Source: Oscillospiraceae bacterium | Lineage (GTDB): Bacteria > Bacillota > Clostridia > Oscillospirales > Ruminococcaceae | DNA length: 64,000 bases | Assembly (NCBI GenBank): GCA_017521325.1 | Contig: JAFXCV010000050.1 | Span: 1 to 64,000 of the forward strand | Reading direction: 5' to 3' | Shown: positions 27,842 to 36,475 of the stretch, in pieces | Numbering within the stretch: position 1 is the stretch's first letter | Layout: every line of letters begins with the position of its first letter | Translations under genes and position numbers: made by a program | Notes under the pieces: generated by a model | What the model saw: the letters and a program-made list of their open reading frames with translations, nothing else | Told to the model about the DNA's origin: nothing | Databases searched by the model: none

Positions 27842-28684
27842 TTACAGAACCATCTCCGCATGTCTTGTCACATGGCAGCCCACATTGACCGCCACGGGAA
27901 GACCTGCAATGTGCGTCGGCGCTTCTTCAATATTCACGCACAGCGCTGTCACCGTTCCGCCGAAGCCCTGCGGCCCGATGCCGAGTTTGTTGATGGATTC
28001 GAGCATTTTCTGCTCAAGCTCCGCATACAGGGGCTTCGGATTGCGCTTTGCGGAATCACGGCAGAGCGCCTTTTTGGCAAGATAAGCGCAATGCTCAAAG
28101 TTTCCGCCGATACCCACGCCCACCACGATCGGCGGACAGGGATTGCTGCCTGCTTTCGCAATACAGTCGGTCACATACTGCACAATATCGTCATGACTTG
28201 CCGCAGGTGTCATCATCTTCATCGCAGACATGTTCTCGCTTCCAAAGCCCTTCGGGCAGACCGTGATTTTCACCTGCTCACCCTCCACAAGCTCCAGATG
28301 CAGCACAGCAGGGGTGTTGTCACCCGTATTCACACGTTCCAGCGGATCGCCCACGACCGAGCAGCGCAGATAGCCTTCCGTGTAGCCCTTGGATACGCCT
28401 GCATCCACCGCCTCACGCAGCGTGCCGCCCGTGATATGGACATCCTGTCCAAGCTCGATGAATACCACCGCCATGCCCGTATCCTGACAGATCGGGATAT
28501 CCTCCTCCCGTGCTGCCTGTAAATTTGCGATCAGATCGTCAAATACTGCCCTGCCCACGGGGGATTGCTCCTGTGCAGCACATGCAGAAATTTTTTGTTC
28601 CAGACTGCACGGAAGCACCTTATTTGCACGGATGCAGAGCGCTGCAACAGCATCCGTGATTTCCTGTACTGTAATTGTTCTCAT
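27842..28684 (-). CDS. fumarate hydratase (class I, Fe-S) alpha subunit / tartrate dehydratase alpha type
   Basis: 280 residues. Motifs [28 protein letters not shown] and [13 protein letters not shown] are typical of the alpha subunit of oxygen-sensitive [4Fe-4S] hydro-lyases (fumarase, tartrate dehydratase). The ATG at 28684 lies 8 nt from AAGGAGTG; an in-frame GTG further up overlaps that site. A two-subunit enzyme needs a beta subunit, normally the next gene downstream, but the next gene here is a convergent lipoprotein. It ends the aroE-aroK-amidohydrolase run. Fumarase is assigned by family; fumarate versus tartrate cannot be separated. Confidence 0.85.
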   Translation of the reverse strand: MRTITVQEITDAVAALCIRANKVLPCSLEQKISACAAQEQSPVGRAVFDDLIANLQAAREEDIPICQDTGMAVVFIELGQDVHITGGTLREAVDAGVSKGYTEGYLRCSVVGDPLERVNTGDNTPAVLHLELVEGEQVKITVCPKGFGSENMSAMKMMTPAASHDDIVQYVTDCIAKAGSNPCPPIVVGVGIGGNFEHCAYLAKKALCRDSAKRNPKPLYAELEQKMLESINKLGIGPQGFGGTVTALCVNIEEAPTHIAGLPVAVNVGCHVTRHAEMVL

Positions 28685-28696
28685 GGGGAACACTCC

Positions 28697-29851
28697 TTAA
28701 CTCTCCAGAATCTTACCATTGATCATTACCCAGACCGGATCATTCATCACATTCAGCGGATCATCCGCAAACAGCACCAGATCCGCATCCAAGCCCTCCT
28801 CGATTCTGCCGATGCGGTCGGATACGCCCAGAATGTCGGCAGCCTCGGAAGTAATCGCACGCAGTGCGGCTTCACGGGAAAGTCCGCCCTTGACGGCAAG
28901 TCCGGCGGAAAGTGCAAGGTACTGGATCGGCACCTCCGGATGATCGGTGCAGATGGCAAGCTTTACGCCCCTGTCATACAGGATTGCCGCATTGGAAAGT
29001 GCAAGTTCCCGCATTTCGGGCTTGCAGCGGTCGCAGATCAGGGGGCCTGCAATGACGGAAACGCCCATTTCACCGAACAGATCCGCCGCCACATGTGCAC
29101 CCGTGCCATGCACGATGACGCATTCCAGACCGAATTCCTTGCAGATACGCAGTGCCGTGCAGACATCGTCCGCACGATGGCAGTGGAAATGCGCCTTCTG
29201 GTCGCCTTTCAGAAGCGGCAGAAGCGCCTCGCATTTTGCATCGTATTCGGGCATTTCTTCCTCGTCGGGATGCTCCTCAAAGCGATGCAGACGCTCCGCA
29301 TACAGCTTTGCCTTCTGCAGTCCCTCACGGATAAGCGCAGCCGTCGCCATGCGGGTCACGGGAGCCTCGTCACGGTCGCTGTGAACGGATTTCGGGTTTT
29401 CGCCGAGCGCAAATTTCATGCCGCATGCGGTAATTGCCATTTCGTCCGTGTATCTGCCGGCTGTTTTCATCAGCAGCATCTCGCCCCCGCAGGCATTTGC
29501 AGATCCCGGGGATACCATCACCGAGGTCACGCCATGCATTCTTGCCTCCGCAAAGCAGCGGTCGAAAGGGTTGATGCCGTCAAGCGCACGCAGCTGCGGC
29601 GTGAAGGGATCGGACACCTCGTTGCAGTCATCGCCCTCAAAGTCAATGCCGTCCTCGATGATGCCCAGATGTGTATGCGCATCAATGAAGCCCGGCAGCA
29701 GTCTGCCGCCGTGGCAGTCAATGTCATCCTCGGTTACGGTGTCAGGTCTGCCCTGTTCGACGGTCTTGATTTTTCCGTTTTCCACGACCACATAGCCGTA
29801 AAAATGGACATCCTCCGTCATGGAGTAAATTTCCGCATTATAAATAATCAT
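28697..29851 (-). CDS. metal-dependent amidohydrolase (imidazolonepropionase-like)
   Basis: 384 residues of the amidohydrolase superfamily. The metal motif GFIDAHTHLGI (about 53-63), later HFHCHRADD, VIVHGTGAH and the aspartate in CTDHPEVP are present, with the C-terminal composite sheet DADLVLFADDPL closing the fold. Substrate is not evident; relatives act on cyclic amides or peptide-like compounds. AGGAGAAGAAC precedes the ATG, which overlaps the aroK stop by 4 nt (29848-29851), so it is coupled to the shikimate genes. Confidence 0.85.
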   Translation of the reverse strand: MIIYNAEIYSMTEDVHFYGYVVVENGKIKTVEQGRPDTVTEDDIDCHGGRLLPGFIDAHTHLGIIEDGIDFEGDDCNEVSDPFTPQLRALDGINPFDRCFAEARMHGVTSVMVSPGSANACGGEMLLMKTAGRYTDEMAITACGMKFALGENPKSVHSDRDEAPVTRMATAALIREGLQKAKLYAERLHRFEEHPDEEEMPEYDAKCEALLPLLKGDQKAHFHCHRADDVCTALRICKEFGLECVIVHGTGAHVAADLFGEMGVSVIAGPLICDRCKPEMRELALSNAAILYDRGVKLAICTDHPEVPIQYLALSAGLAVKGGLSREAALRAITSEAADILGVSDRIGRIEEGLDADLVLFADDPLNVMNDPVWVMINGKILES

Positions 29852-30354
29852 TGTTCTTCTCCTATCAGTCCAAGCACACTGCATATGTCTGCCACTGCTG
29901 CGGCAGGCGTCTTGTCGCACGCTGCAATATGTGTGCTGTGCTTACGGTAAATGCCTTCTCTGTAATTGTAAAGCGTTTCAAGTTCCTCACGGCTGCTGCG
30001 GCGCACGATGGGGCGGTCAGAATCCGCAATGCGGCGATAGCAGACATGGAAGGGAACCTCCAGATACACCACGCTGCCGTTTTTGGCGGCGATTTCTGCG
30101 TTTTCCTCACGCAGCATCGCACCGCCTCCGCAGGCGATCACACCGTCACGTCCGGCAAGCTCCCGTATCGCCTGTGTTTCGAGATCACGGAAATGCGGCT
30201 CGCCGTATTTCTCAAAAATCTCCGGAATCGTCATGCCTGCCTGTTCTTCGATGTAAGTGTCCATGTCCACGAACGGACAATTCAGTTTTTTTGCAAGCTT
30301 CGTGCCCACGGTGCTTTTGCCACAGCCCATGAAGCCGCACAGATAAATCGTCAT
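29848..30354 (-). CDS. aroK: shikimate kinase
   Basis: 168 residues. P-loop GFMGCGKST (7-15), DMDTYIEE, FRDLET and GGGAMLRE (shikimate-binding GGG) are the family motifs. Phosphorylates shikimate with ATP in chorismate synthesis. The ATG at 30354 follows AGGAGGACTGAC and lies 1 nt after the aroE stop, so aroE and aroK are coupled. Other aro genes are not in the window. Confidence 0.94.
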   Translation of the reverse strand: MTIYLCGFMGCGKSTVGTKLAKKLNCPFVDMDTYIEEQAGMTIPEIFEKYGEPHFRDLETQAIRELAGRDGVIACGGGAMLREENAEIAAKNGSVVYLEVPFHVCYRRIADSDRPIVRRSSREELETLYNYREGIYRKHSTHIAACDKTPAAAVADICSVLGLIGEEQ

Positions 30355-30355
30355 G

Positions 30356-31210
30356 TCAGTCCTCCTGTACGGGGAAATCACGGTTCACGGTTTCCTCCAG
30401 CTCACGGATGATCTCCTGCACCTGTTCGTTTGTGTAGGTGTCGCCATCCCAGATTTCGTGCGCACGCACTGCCTGCCATACAAGCATTGCCGCACCGCCC
30501 ACGGCGGGCTTTCCCAAAGCCCTTGCTTTCTTCATCAGAAGGGTTTCGGTGGGGTTGTAGATCACATCGAACACATGACCGCATCGCCCGATCAGCTCGT
30601 CGCTCACAGGGCATGCGTTTGTTTTCGGGTACATTCCGACGGGGCAGGCGTTCATCAGCAGATCGAAATCACCGGATGCCTCCTCAATGCCGGACTGCAC
30701 GATCGTGACAACGGTTTTTGCCGCCATTACAGAAAGCTCGTCACACAAAGCCTGTGCAAGCGGCATATCGGCAGGCAGCACCATGATCACAAGCTCGGAA
30801 GCGCCGTGAAGCGCCGCTTCAATCGCCATCATTCTGCCTACGCCCCCGCAGCCGATGAGCAGTACCCTGCCGTCAAGCGGCATGTCCTGCACACTGCGCA
30901 GAAATCCTTCGCAGTCGGTGTTGTAGCCGATGGCTTTTCCGTCACGGTTTGCAACGCAGTTGACGGAATTGTACCGCTTTGCCGTTTCGTCAAGCTCGTC
31001 AAGGTGGGGAATGATATTCATTTTATGTGGAATGGTAATGTTGTAGCCGGAAAGCGTGTGCAGAAATTCCTGTTTTTCCGCAAGTTCCTCGGTGGGAATT
31101 GCAGTCAGGGAATACTGCGCATCACGCCCCTTCAGCGCAAAGAGCCTGTCGTGGATCATCGGGGACATGGAATGTCCTAATGGATTGCCGATCAATGTAT
31201 AAGAACGCAT
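30356..31210 (-). CDS. aroE: shikimate dehydrogenase
   Basis: 284 residues. The substrate-binding N-terminus GNPLGHSMSPMIHD, catalytic-lysine segment NITIPHKM, and the NADP Rossmann loop GCGGVGRMMA identify AroE, which reduces 3-dehydroshikimate. The ATG at 31210 follows GGAGGTATCCC. First gene of the aroE-aroK-amidohydrolase-fumarase alpha run, behind the promoter at 31246-31274. Confidence 0.94.
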   Translation of the reverse strand: MRSYTLIGNPLGHSMSPMIHDRLFALKGRDAQYSLTAIPTEELAEKQEFLHTLSGYNITIPHKMNIIPHLDELDETAKRYNSVNCVANRDGKAIGYNTDCEGFLRSVQDMPLDGRVLLIGCGGVGRMMAIEAALHGASELVIMVLPADMPLAQALCDELSVMAAKTVVTIVQSGIEEASGDFDLLMNACPVGMYPKTNACPVSDELIGRCGHVFDVIYNPTETLLMKKARALGKPAVGGAAMLVWQAVRAHEIWDGDTYTNEQVQEIIRELEETVNRDFPVQED

Positions 31211-31245
31211 GGGATACCTCCATATCAGCAAAATGTTCACCTTTT

Positions 31246-31274
31246 ATCATAGCATATTTTCGTGAAAATTACAA
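31246..31274 (-). promoter_or_regulatory. Promoter of the aroE operon
   Basis: Minus strand TTGTAA, 17-nt spacer, TATGAT, about 35 nt upstream of aroE. The rest of the 31211-31517 gap holds only this and the divergent acpP promoter. Confidence 0.55.
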
Positions 31275-31422
31275 TGGTTTTTTGTGATTTTTTACACGCC
31301 CTGCACAATTATACTGCATTGTGGGACAGTGTCAGGACGGGAAAATGCAAAACAGCAGCCGAAATTGGTGAAATTATACAATTTGGATAGAAATACAAGC
31401 GCAAAAATCGGCATACTGTGTA

Positions 31423-31452
31423 TTGACGAAATGCCTGCTTTTCCGATATACT
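31423..31452 (+). promoter_or_regulatory. Sigma-A promoter of the acyl carrier protein gene
   Basis: TTGACG, 18-nt spacer, TATACT, giving a leader of about 60 nt. Confidence 0.65.
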
Positions 31453-31517
31453 AATCTTAGAAACGAGCAAGCCGACGGTAAGTGCCGGCAAGGCAGTTTG
31501 ACAATGGAGGTATATTT

Positions 31518-31757
31518 ATGGAATTTGAAACAGTTGCAGCAATTATTGCGGAGCAGTTCGGTGTGGATGCGGAGGATATCACGGAGGATACGGATATTCT
31601 GGAGGATCTCAACGCCACTTCCATGGACGCAGTGGAGCTGATCGTAGCCATCGAGAGTGCAACGGACATTGCAATTCCCGACGAGGCTGTGGATAATATT
31701 CATACGGTGGGCGATGTGGTTGCCTATCTCAGGGAGCATGCCTCCGAGGAAGAATAA
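31518..31757 (+). CDS. acpP: acyl carrier protein
   Basis: 79 residues, strongly acidic. The phosphopantetheine serine lies in DLNATSMDAVEL (Ser35), equivalent to the DSL motif with MD in place of LD. Helix I FETVAAIIAEQFGVD and the terminal helix DVVAYLREH fit the ACP fold. GGAGG precedes the ATG. It stands alone with its own promoter and terminator; no fatty-acid or polyketide genes are adjacent, so it may be the primary ACP at an unusual place or a second, specialised one. Confidence 0.88.
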   Translation: MEFETVAAIIAEQFGVDAEDITEDTDILEDLNATSMDAVELIVAIESATDIAIPDEAVDNIHTVGDVVAYLREHASEEE

Positions 31758-31759
31758 CC

Positions 31760-31790
31760 GAAAGCAGGGAACTTTGTTCCCTGCTTTTTT
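31760..31790 (+). terminator. Terminator of acpP
   Basis: Stem AAAGCAGGGAAC / GTTCCCTGCTTT followed by TTTT, immediately after the stop codon. Confidence 0.9.
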
Positions 31791-31831
31791 GTATTCACAA
31801 GAATTTGCATGCACTTCCCATTATTTTACGC

Positions 31832-31860
31832 TTGCTTTTTCCATGGACTTCTGCTATAAT
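31832..31860 (+). promoter_or_regulatory. Sigma-A promoter of the sortase locus
   Basis: TTGCTT, 17-nt spacer, TATAAT, about 40 nt before the ATG at 31903. Confidence 0.7.
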
Positions 31861-31902
31861 GTAGATGTAGGATCATGTACAACCCCGAAAAGGAGGCAGA
31901 TT

Positions 31903-32739
31903 ATGAAAAAGAGAGAAATGAAACACAGAATTCTTGCAGTGCTTTTTGCAGCCGGCTGCTTTTTCAGCATGTCCGGACTTTCTGCATCCGCTGTGACGGT
32001 GGATGATATTGCCAACAAGGCAAGAGAACTGGGATTTCCCGAAGCACAGGTGCAGGAAGGCTATAATATGTGGTCAACGGGTGCATATACACAGGAGGAT
32101 CTGGACAAGATCTGGGCAGAACTTGAGAATTTTGAGGGAGATATCCTTGATTTGTATGAAAAATTTTTTATGTACGGTATTGAAGGACTGCCACAGCAGC
32201 CCACAACGGATCCGGTAAAACCTACGGAGGGTACAACCGGAGCGACTGATGCGCCCACAGAGGGAACACAGGCACCGGAAGCGCCTACACAGGCACCGGA
32301 AGCGACCGAAGCACCTACACAGGCACCAACCAAGGAATTTGCCGAAATGACATTTGAAGAAATGAGAGCGTATGTCAGCGGCATGACACCGGAAGAACGA
32401 AGAACCTTTTTTGAAAACCTCACACCCGAGGAGAGAAAGAACATCCTTAAGAAGATGCCCATTGATAACAAGGCAGAGGTCATGGAGGGATTTCTGGGCG
32501 TTGCCGAGGAGATGGGCATGCATGTGACTGTGGATAAGCTCACGGATGACAATATTTCCCTGACCATCCGTGACGATCAGGGCACGATCGTTGACAAGTC
32601 CGAAATGGGCATCACCATTGACGAAACGGGCATTTCTCACACAGGACTGCTGGTATCTGCGGCAGCAGGTGCAATTCTTGCACTCAGCGGACTTGCGGTA
32701 CTCAGCCGTAAGATGGGAAACGACGAATCAACGAAGTAG
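31903..32739 (+). CDS. secreted, probably sortase-anchored surface protein with Pro/Thr-rich stalk
   Basis: 278 residues. Signal peptide (about 1-30, ending LSASAVT), a helical domain, a linker built of PTEGTQAPEAPTQAPEATEAP-like units (about 102-145), a second helical domain with repeated TPEERR/TPEERK, then C-terminal ISHTG, a hydrophobic span (GLLVSAAAGAILALSGLAVL) and a basic tail SRKMG. This matches the layout of a cell-wall sorting signal, with ISHTG in the place of LPxTG. AAGGAGGC precedes the ATG. The sortase gene begins 13 nt later. Function beyond surface display is unknown. Confidence 0.75.
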   Translation: MKKREMKHRILAVLFAAGCFFSMSGLSASAVTVDDIANKARELGFPEAQVQEGYNMWSTGAYTQEDLDKIWAELENFEGDILDLYEKFFMYGIEGLPQQPTTDPVKPTEGTTGATDAPTEGTQAPEAPTQAPEATEAPTQAPTKEFAEMTFEEMRAYVSGMTPEERRTFFENLTPEERKNILKKMPIDNKAEVMEGFLGVAEEMGMHVTVDKLTDDNISLTIRDDQGTIVDKSEMGITIDETGISHTGLLVSAAAGAILALSGLAVLSRKMGNDESTK

Positions 32740-32752
32740 AAAGGAGCCTGTT

Positions 32753-33457
32753 TTGGCGGACGCAAAAAAAAGAAAACGGAGAGAAATTCTCCTGTATTTT
32801 CTGACCGGATTATTCATGCTGATCCTGTGCTTTGCGCTGTGCGCAGCGGCACTGATCAAGCCCTATGAAAAATTACAGACCTACCTGAACCTTGCGTTCA
32901 TGGATGACATGCGCATCGACCCGTCAGCCGGGGAAAACGGTCTTGTCATCAAGGAAAATGATATCAGAACCGAAAATATCTCCGACGATGAGCTGACAAG
33001 CGAGGGCAAGGCTGTGATGCCGTCCTTCGGCGAGCAGTATGCCGTGATCGAATGCAAGGCAATCAACCTCCTTGCACCGGTGTACTGGGGTTCGAGTGCG
33101 GAGCTTCTCGAACGTGGTGCATGCCAGTCCTCCGCATCCAAGGTGCTGGGCGAAACGGGCAACGCTGTGATTGACGCACATGTCAACACCTTCTTCTCCG
33201 ATCTTCACAGAGTACAGGTCGGCGATGAGATCGTGCTGTACACCAAGTACGGCGTGTTCACCTACAAGGCGACGGAGCTTGTGAAATTCAAAAACACGGA
33301 GAAGAAATACATTCTCCCGACGGATACCGACCAGCTGACGCTGTACACCTGTCAGGCACAGGTGCTGGGTACATCCTCAATGCGAATTGGTGTGATCTGC
33401 GAGCTTACGGACAAGCAGTTCTACATTGAGGGCGCAGGAGAGGAGGATGCAGAATGA
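32753..33457 (+). CDS. sortase (class D/E-like transpeptidase)
   Basis: 234 residues. A basic N-terminus, one TM anchor (about 12-35) and an extracytoplasmic sortase domain with the catalytic His in AVIDAHVNTFFSDL (H143), Cys in TLYTC (C200) and Arg in SSMRIGVIC (R211). The usual GH before the catalytic His is AH here. The start is TTG at 32753, 6 nt after AAAGGAGCC; no ATG fits. It attaches surface proteins to wall or pilus components; the neighbour with a sorting-signal-like C-terminus is the obvious substrate. Overlaps the next gene by 4 nt. Confidence 0.87.
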   Translation: MADAKKRKRREILLYFLTGLFMLILCFALCAAALIKPYEKLQTYLNLAFMDDMRIDPSAGENGLVIKENDIRTENISDDELTSEGKAVMPSFGEQYAVIECKAINLLAPVYWGSSAELLERGACQSSASKVLGETGNAVIDAHVNTFFSDLHRVQVGDEIVLYTKYGVFTYKATELVKFKNTEKKYILPTDTDQLTLYTCQAQVLGTSSMRIGVICELTDKQFYIEGAGEEDAE

Positions 33458-34653
33458 AAAAAATACGCTGCTACATCCCCAATGTCCTGCTGACCTTCCT
33501 GCTTGTATTTATGATACTGGCAACGGAGCTTGTATTCTTTGCCAGAATGCAGGTGCTCAATGCCGATACCTTCCGCACGGTTGTCCAGCAGGAGCAGCTT
33601 GCGGACAAAGCATACACATCACTTGAGAGTCATTTCAACACAAGAGCCAACAGCACGGGCATTCCGGCTGAGGTGTTTATGAATGCCGTTGACCGTGAGG
33701 CACTTGGCGAGGCAATTCTCGGCAGTGTTTCGCAGGCGTTCGATTATCTTCGTGGCAAGACAGACAGCTACGAATTCAAAATGGATTTCACAAAGCTGGA
33801 AGATTCCGTTACTTCGTTCTTTGAAGAATATGCCGATGAGAACGGCTATGAAAAGGACGAGAAATACGAAAAGAAGCTTGCCTCCGTCATCAAAAGTGCG
33901 GAATCCAAGATCCTCTCTTCGACGGACACCTTCAAGCTTTCCATGATGTATGAAAAGGGCTGGTTGAAAACGGCAAAGACCTATGTTTCCTATCTGAATC
34001 TGGCATGCACGCTCTGCATTGTTGCGGTGGTATTCCTGCTGCTTCTGCTGATTCTGTGCAATCTCAAGCAGATTGAACATTTCTTCTACTGGCTGGGACT
34101 TGCAGCCCTCGTTGCAGGCGCATTGCTGCTCACACCCTGCGTGTATGTGACGGCAACGGATTTCTTTGCAGGCTTTACCATCAAGGATCCGCAGATTTTC
34201 TCCGCAGTGGTGGGTATGCTCAATCTCCTGACAAGCCGTGCCATGACCATGGCGATTGTAACGCTTGTCATTGCACTTGTCCTTCTGGCGATATTTACAT
34301 TCATCTGTGGTCTGCGCTGGGAGGATGAAGAGGTCGAGGAACGCCTTGCCGGCACAAAGGTGAAGAAGGAAAAAACTGAAGTGACAGAAGAGAAATCCGA
34401 AGAACCCGAAGTGACCGAGGAAAAACCCGAAGAATCGGAAGCGACAGAAGAAACATCCGAAGAAGCCGAAGTGACTGAGGAAACAACCGAAGAAGCCGAA
34501 GTAACTGAGGAAAAAACCGAAGAACCGGAAGTCACCGAGGAAACAACCGAAGAACCCGAAGCGACCGAGGAAACAACCGAAGAATCTGAAGCGACCGAGG
34601 AAACGCCCGAAGAACCGGAAGTAACTGAAGAGAAATCCGAAGAATCCAAATAA
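33454..34653 (+). CDS. membrane protein with Glu/Thr-rich tandem-repeat tail
   Basis: 399 residues. One N-terminal TM span (about 10-30), an extracytoplasmic helical domain of about 140 residues, then three more spans (about 178-198, 208-232, 262-287) and a long cytoplasmic tail made of nine decapeptides of the form EVTEE(K/T)xEE(P/S/A). The tail is extremely acidic. I do not recognise the N-terminal domain. GGAGGATGCAGA precedes the ATG, and the start overlaps the sortase stop, so it is co-translated with the sortase. A role as partner or regulator of the sortase system is inferred from position only. Confidence 0.72.
   Translation: MKKIRCYIPNVLLTFLLVFMILATELVFFARMQVLNADTFRTVVQQEQLADKAYTSLESHFNTRANSTGIPAEVFMNAVDREALGEAILGSVSQAFDYLRGKTDSYEFKMDFTKLEDSVTSFFEEYADENGYEKDEKYEKKLASVIKSAESKILSSTDTFKLSMMYEKGWLKTAKTYVSYLNLACTLCIVAVVFLLLLLILCNLKQIEHFFYWLGLAALVAGALLLTPCVYVTATDFFAGFTIKDPQIFSAVVGMLNLLTSRAMTMAIVTLVIALVLLAIFTFICGLRWEDEEVEERLAGTKVKKEKTEVTEEKSEEPEVTEEKPEESEATEETSEEAEVTEETTEEAEVTEEKTEEPEVTEETTEEPEATEETTEESEATEETPEEPEVTEEKSEESK
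34378..34647 (+). repeat. Nine 30-bp tandem repeats within the membrane protein gene
   Basis: Each unit encodes ten residues, E(V/A)TEE(K/T)(S/P/T)EE(P/S/A). The DNA units are 80-95 percent alike by eye (GAAGTGACAGAAGAGAAATC type), so copy number may vary between strains. Confidence 0.9.
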
Positions 34654-34658
34654 AAAAC

Positions 34659-34692
34659 AAAACGTGCTTTCAGAAATTGAAAGCACGTTTTT
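34659..34692. terminator. Bidirectional terminator between sortase locus and HAD gene
   Basis: Stem AAAACGTGCTTTC / GAAAGCACGTTTT with T runs on both strands; serves two converging transcription units. Confidence 0.88.
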
Positions 34693-34694
34693 AT

Positions 34695-35408
34695 TTATTC
34701 CGAAAGTCCCCGCAAGAACTCCACCATTTCCGCAAAGGTGCCTGCCTTGCCGTTCCACGGGCATTGTTCACGGCGGATGACGCAGTCCGTCACGAGATAG
34801 CAGTCCATTCCCACGGAGGATGCGGCATGCATGTCCTCCTCCTCGTCGTTGCCGATGAGCAGGCATTCCTCGGGAGCAGCGCCCAGTCTTTCGCAGAGGG
34901 ACAGATAATACTTGGGATTGGGCTTGCAGAAGCTGTCACTCTCGTAGCTTGTGATGAGGTCAAAGTCCGAAGCCCGAAGCCCCACCCAGCCCATTCTGGT
35001 TTGCTGTCCCGTCAATGGAAACAGGGGATTTGAGGCGCAGACCACCTTGTCCGTAGCCATGTGCGCCAGACGGATTGCTTCGCACGCAAGGGGATTTTCC
35101 ATGGTGTATGCTCTTGCCGCCATAAATTCATTCACATAGAATGCATCCGACATTGCACGGTATTCCGTCACATCCTTGCCCGTAGCCTTTGCAAAGGTAT
35201 CCCAGAACACTTCGATATTCTTCTTGGTACCGTCATTCTTCACCATTGCCTTGGTGCCGGCCCAGACCGCTGCGATCAGTGCGTCGGGAGCGATTCCTAA
35301 AGGGGAGAGTTTTTTGGCAAGTTCCTTGAAATACCCCTTGACAAAGGTGTCGTTGTCCATCGGCACGAGCGTGCCGTCCATGTCAAATAAAATTGCCTTG
35401 TACTGCAT
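34695..35408 (-). CDS. HAD family hydrolase (phosphatase)
   Basis: 237 residues. Motif I DMDGT (9-13), motif II CASNP, motif III lysine in CKPNPKYY and motif IV GNDEEEDM are all present, so it should be an active phosphatase with a helical cap domain (about 16-90). Substrate unknown. GGAAAGGAATTAC precedes the ATG. It follows the DegV gene by 15 nt and shares its promoter. Confidence 0.88.
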   Translation of the reverse strand: MQYKAILFDMDGTLVPMDNDTFVKGYFKELAKKLSPLGIAPDALIAAVWAGTKAMVKNDGTKKNIEVFWDTFAKATGKDVTEYRAMSDAFYVNEFMAARAYTMENPLACEAIRLAHMATDKVVCASNPLFPLTGQQTRMGWVGLRASDFDLITSYESDSFCKPNPKYYLSLCERLGAAPEECLLIGNDEEEDMHAASSVGMDCYLVTDCVIRREQCPWNGKAGTFAEMVEFLRGLSE

Positions 35409-35423
35409 TGTAATTCCTTTCCG

Positions 35424-36281
35424 TTATGCTTCTTCGTATTCTGTAACTGCGATACCCCTGACATCGGATGCCACATGACAGCAGATGCTGATGGGCAGCG
35501 GATAGCGTTCGATTGTGGTGTCGCCGAAGAATTCCTGCACCTTGTTCTGCCAGTCGATTCCTACGGATTCATCGCCCGAATATGCTGTCAGGATCTTCAC
35601 CCGCTTTCCTGCGAAGCGTCCATGCAGGTCTTTTTGAATAGCATCGAGCATGGTCTTTTCGGCATTTGCCATGCCACGCACCTTTGCAAAGGCGTCAAGC
35701 TTTTCGCCCTGAATCTGCAGCACAGGCTTGATGCCGAGCACTGCCGCAAAGGCTGCGCCTGCCGCTGTGACTCTGCCGCTTTTCTTGAGAAGATCGAGCG
35801 TATTCACCGCAAGATAGATGCTGGAATTGAGCGCATCCGCTTCAAGCTTTGCGCAGATTTCCGCTGCGCTCATTCCCTTTTTTGCCATTGCCACCGCATC
35901 CAGTACGGACTGGAACTGTGACACGGAAATACGCTTGTTATCGGGAACAAACACCCTGCCTTCGTAATCCGCCGCAAGCCCCCTTGCTGTTGCACAAGAG
36001 CTGCTCAGTCCCGAGGACATCGGGATATGCACAATGGCGTCGTGGGTTTTCAGCACTTCATCCCACAGTGCAGTAACCGATTCGGGGGAGGGCTGTGAGG
36101 TGGAAACATCACTGCCAGATCTGAGCATTTCAAAGAATTGTGCATAGGTGCAGTCAACCCCCTCGAAATACTCCTTGCCATCAACGATGAAGGGCATGGA
36201 AACCATGTACACACCGAGGGAATCTGCCATTTCCTGCGGCATGCCGCTGTTGGTGTCTGTGATGATTGCAACTTTGTTCAT
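35424..36281 (-). CDS. DegV family fatty-acid-binding protein
   Basis: 285 residues. The N-terminus VAIITDTNSGMPQEMA, then STSQPSPE and HIPMSSGLSSSCATAR are the DegV motifs that contact a bound fatty-acid carboxylate. Family members (such as FakB) present fatty acids to the kinase FakA; no fakA is in the window. GGAGAACATAT precedes the ATG. Operon with the HAD hydrolase. Confidence 0.9.
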   Translation of the reverse strand: MNKVAIITDTNSGMPQEMADSLGVYMVSMPFIVDGKEYFEGVDCTYAQFFEMLRSGSDVSTSQPSPESVTALWDEVLKTHDAIVHIPMSSGLSSSCATARGLAADYEGRVFVPDNKRISVSQFQSVLDAVAMAKKGMSAAEICAKLEADALNSSIYLAVNTLDLLKKSGRVTAAGAAFAAVLGIKPVLQIQGEKLDAFAKVRGMANAEKTMLDAIQKDLHGRFAGKRVKILTAYSGDESVGIDWQNKVQEFFGDTTIERYPLPISICCHVASDVRGIAVTEYEEA

Positions 36282-36333
36282 ATATGTTCTCCTTATTCTT
36301 TTCTCAATTATAATTTCTGCATCTTCGTTTTAG

Positions 36334-36363
36334 AGTATACCACAAAATGGACGAAATTGTCAA
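36334..36363 (-). promoter_or_regulatory. Sigma-A promoter of the degV-HAD operon
   Basis: Minus strand TTGACA, 18-nt spacer, TATACT. Confidence 0.72.
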
Positions 36364-36404
36364 CAGCCGTAATTTATTTGGAAAAACCACGTACTTCGAC
36401 ACAC

Positions 36405-36433
36405 TTGCAATTGCTTTGTGATTGTGGTAGAAT
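36405..36433 (+). promoter_or_regulatory. Promoter of the CPBP protease gene
   Basis: TTGCAA, 17-nt spacer, TAGAAT, about 43 nt upstream of the ATG at 36476. Confidence 0.55.
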
Positions 36434-36475
36434 ATACTTGATGAAATGACAATTTCTCTATGAAAGGGGCATTTT

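Noticed and set aside
34378..34647. Possible CRISPR-like array of 30-bp repeats
   Set aside because: The units are contiguous without spacers, in phase with an open reading frame, and encode a regular decapeptide.
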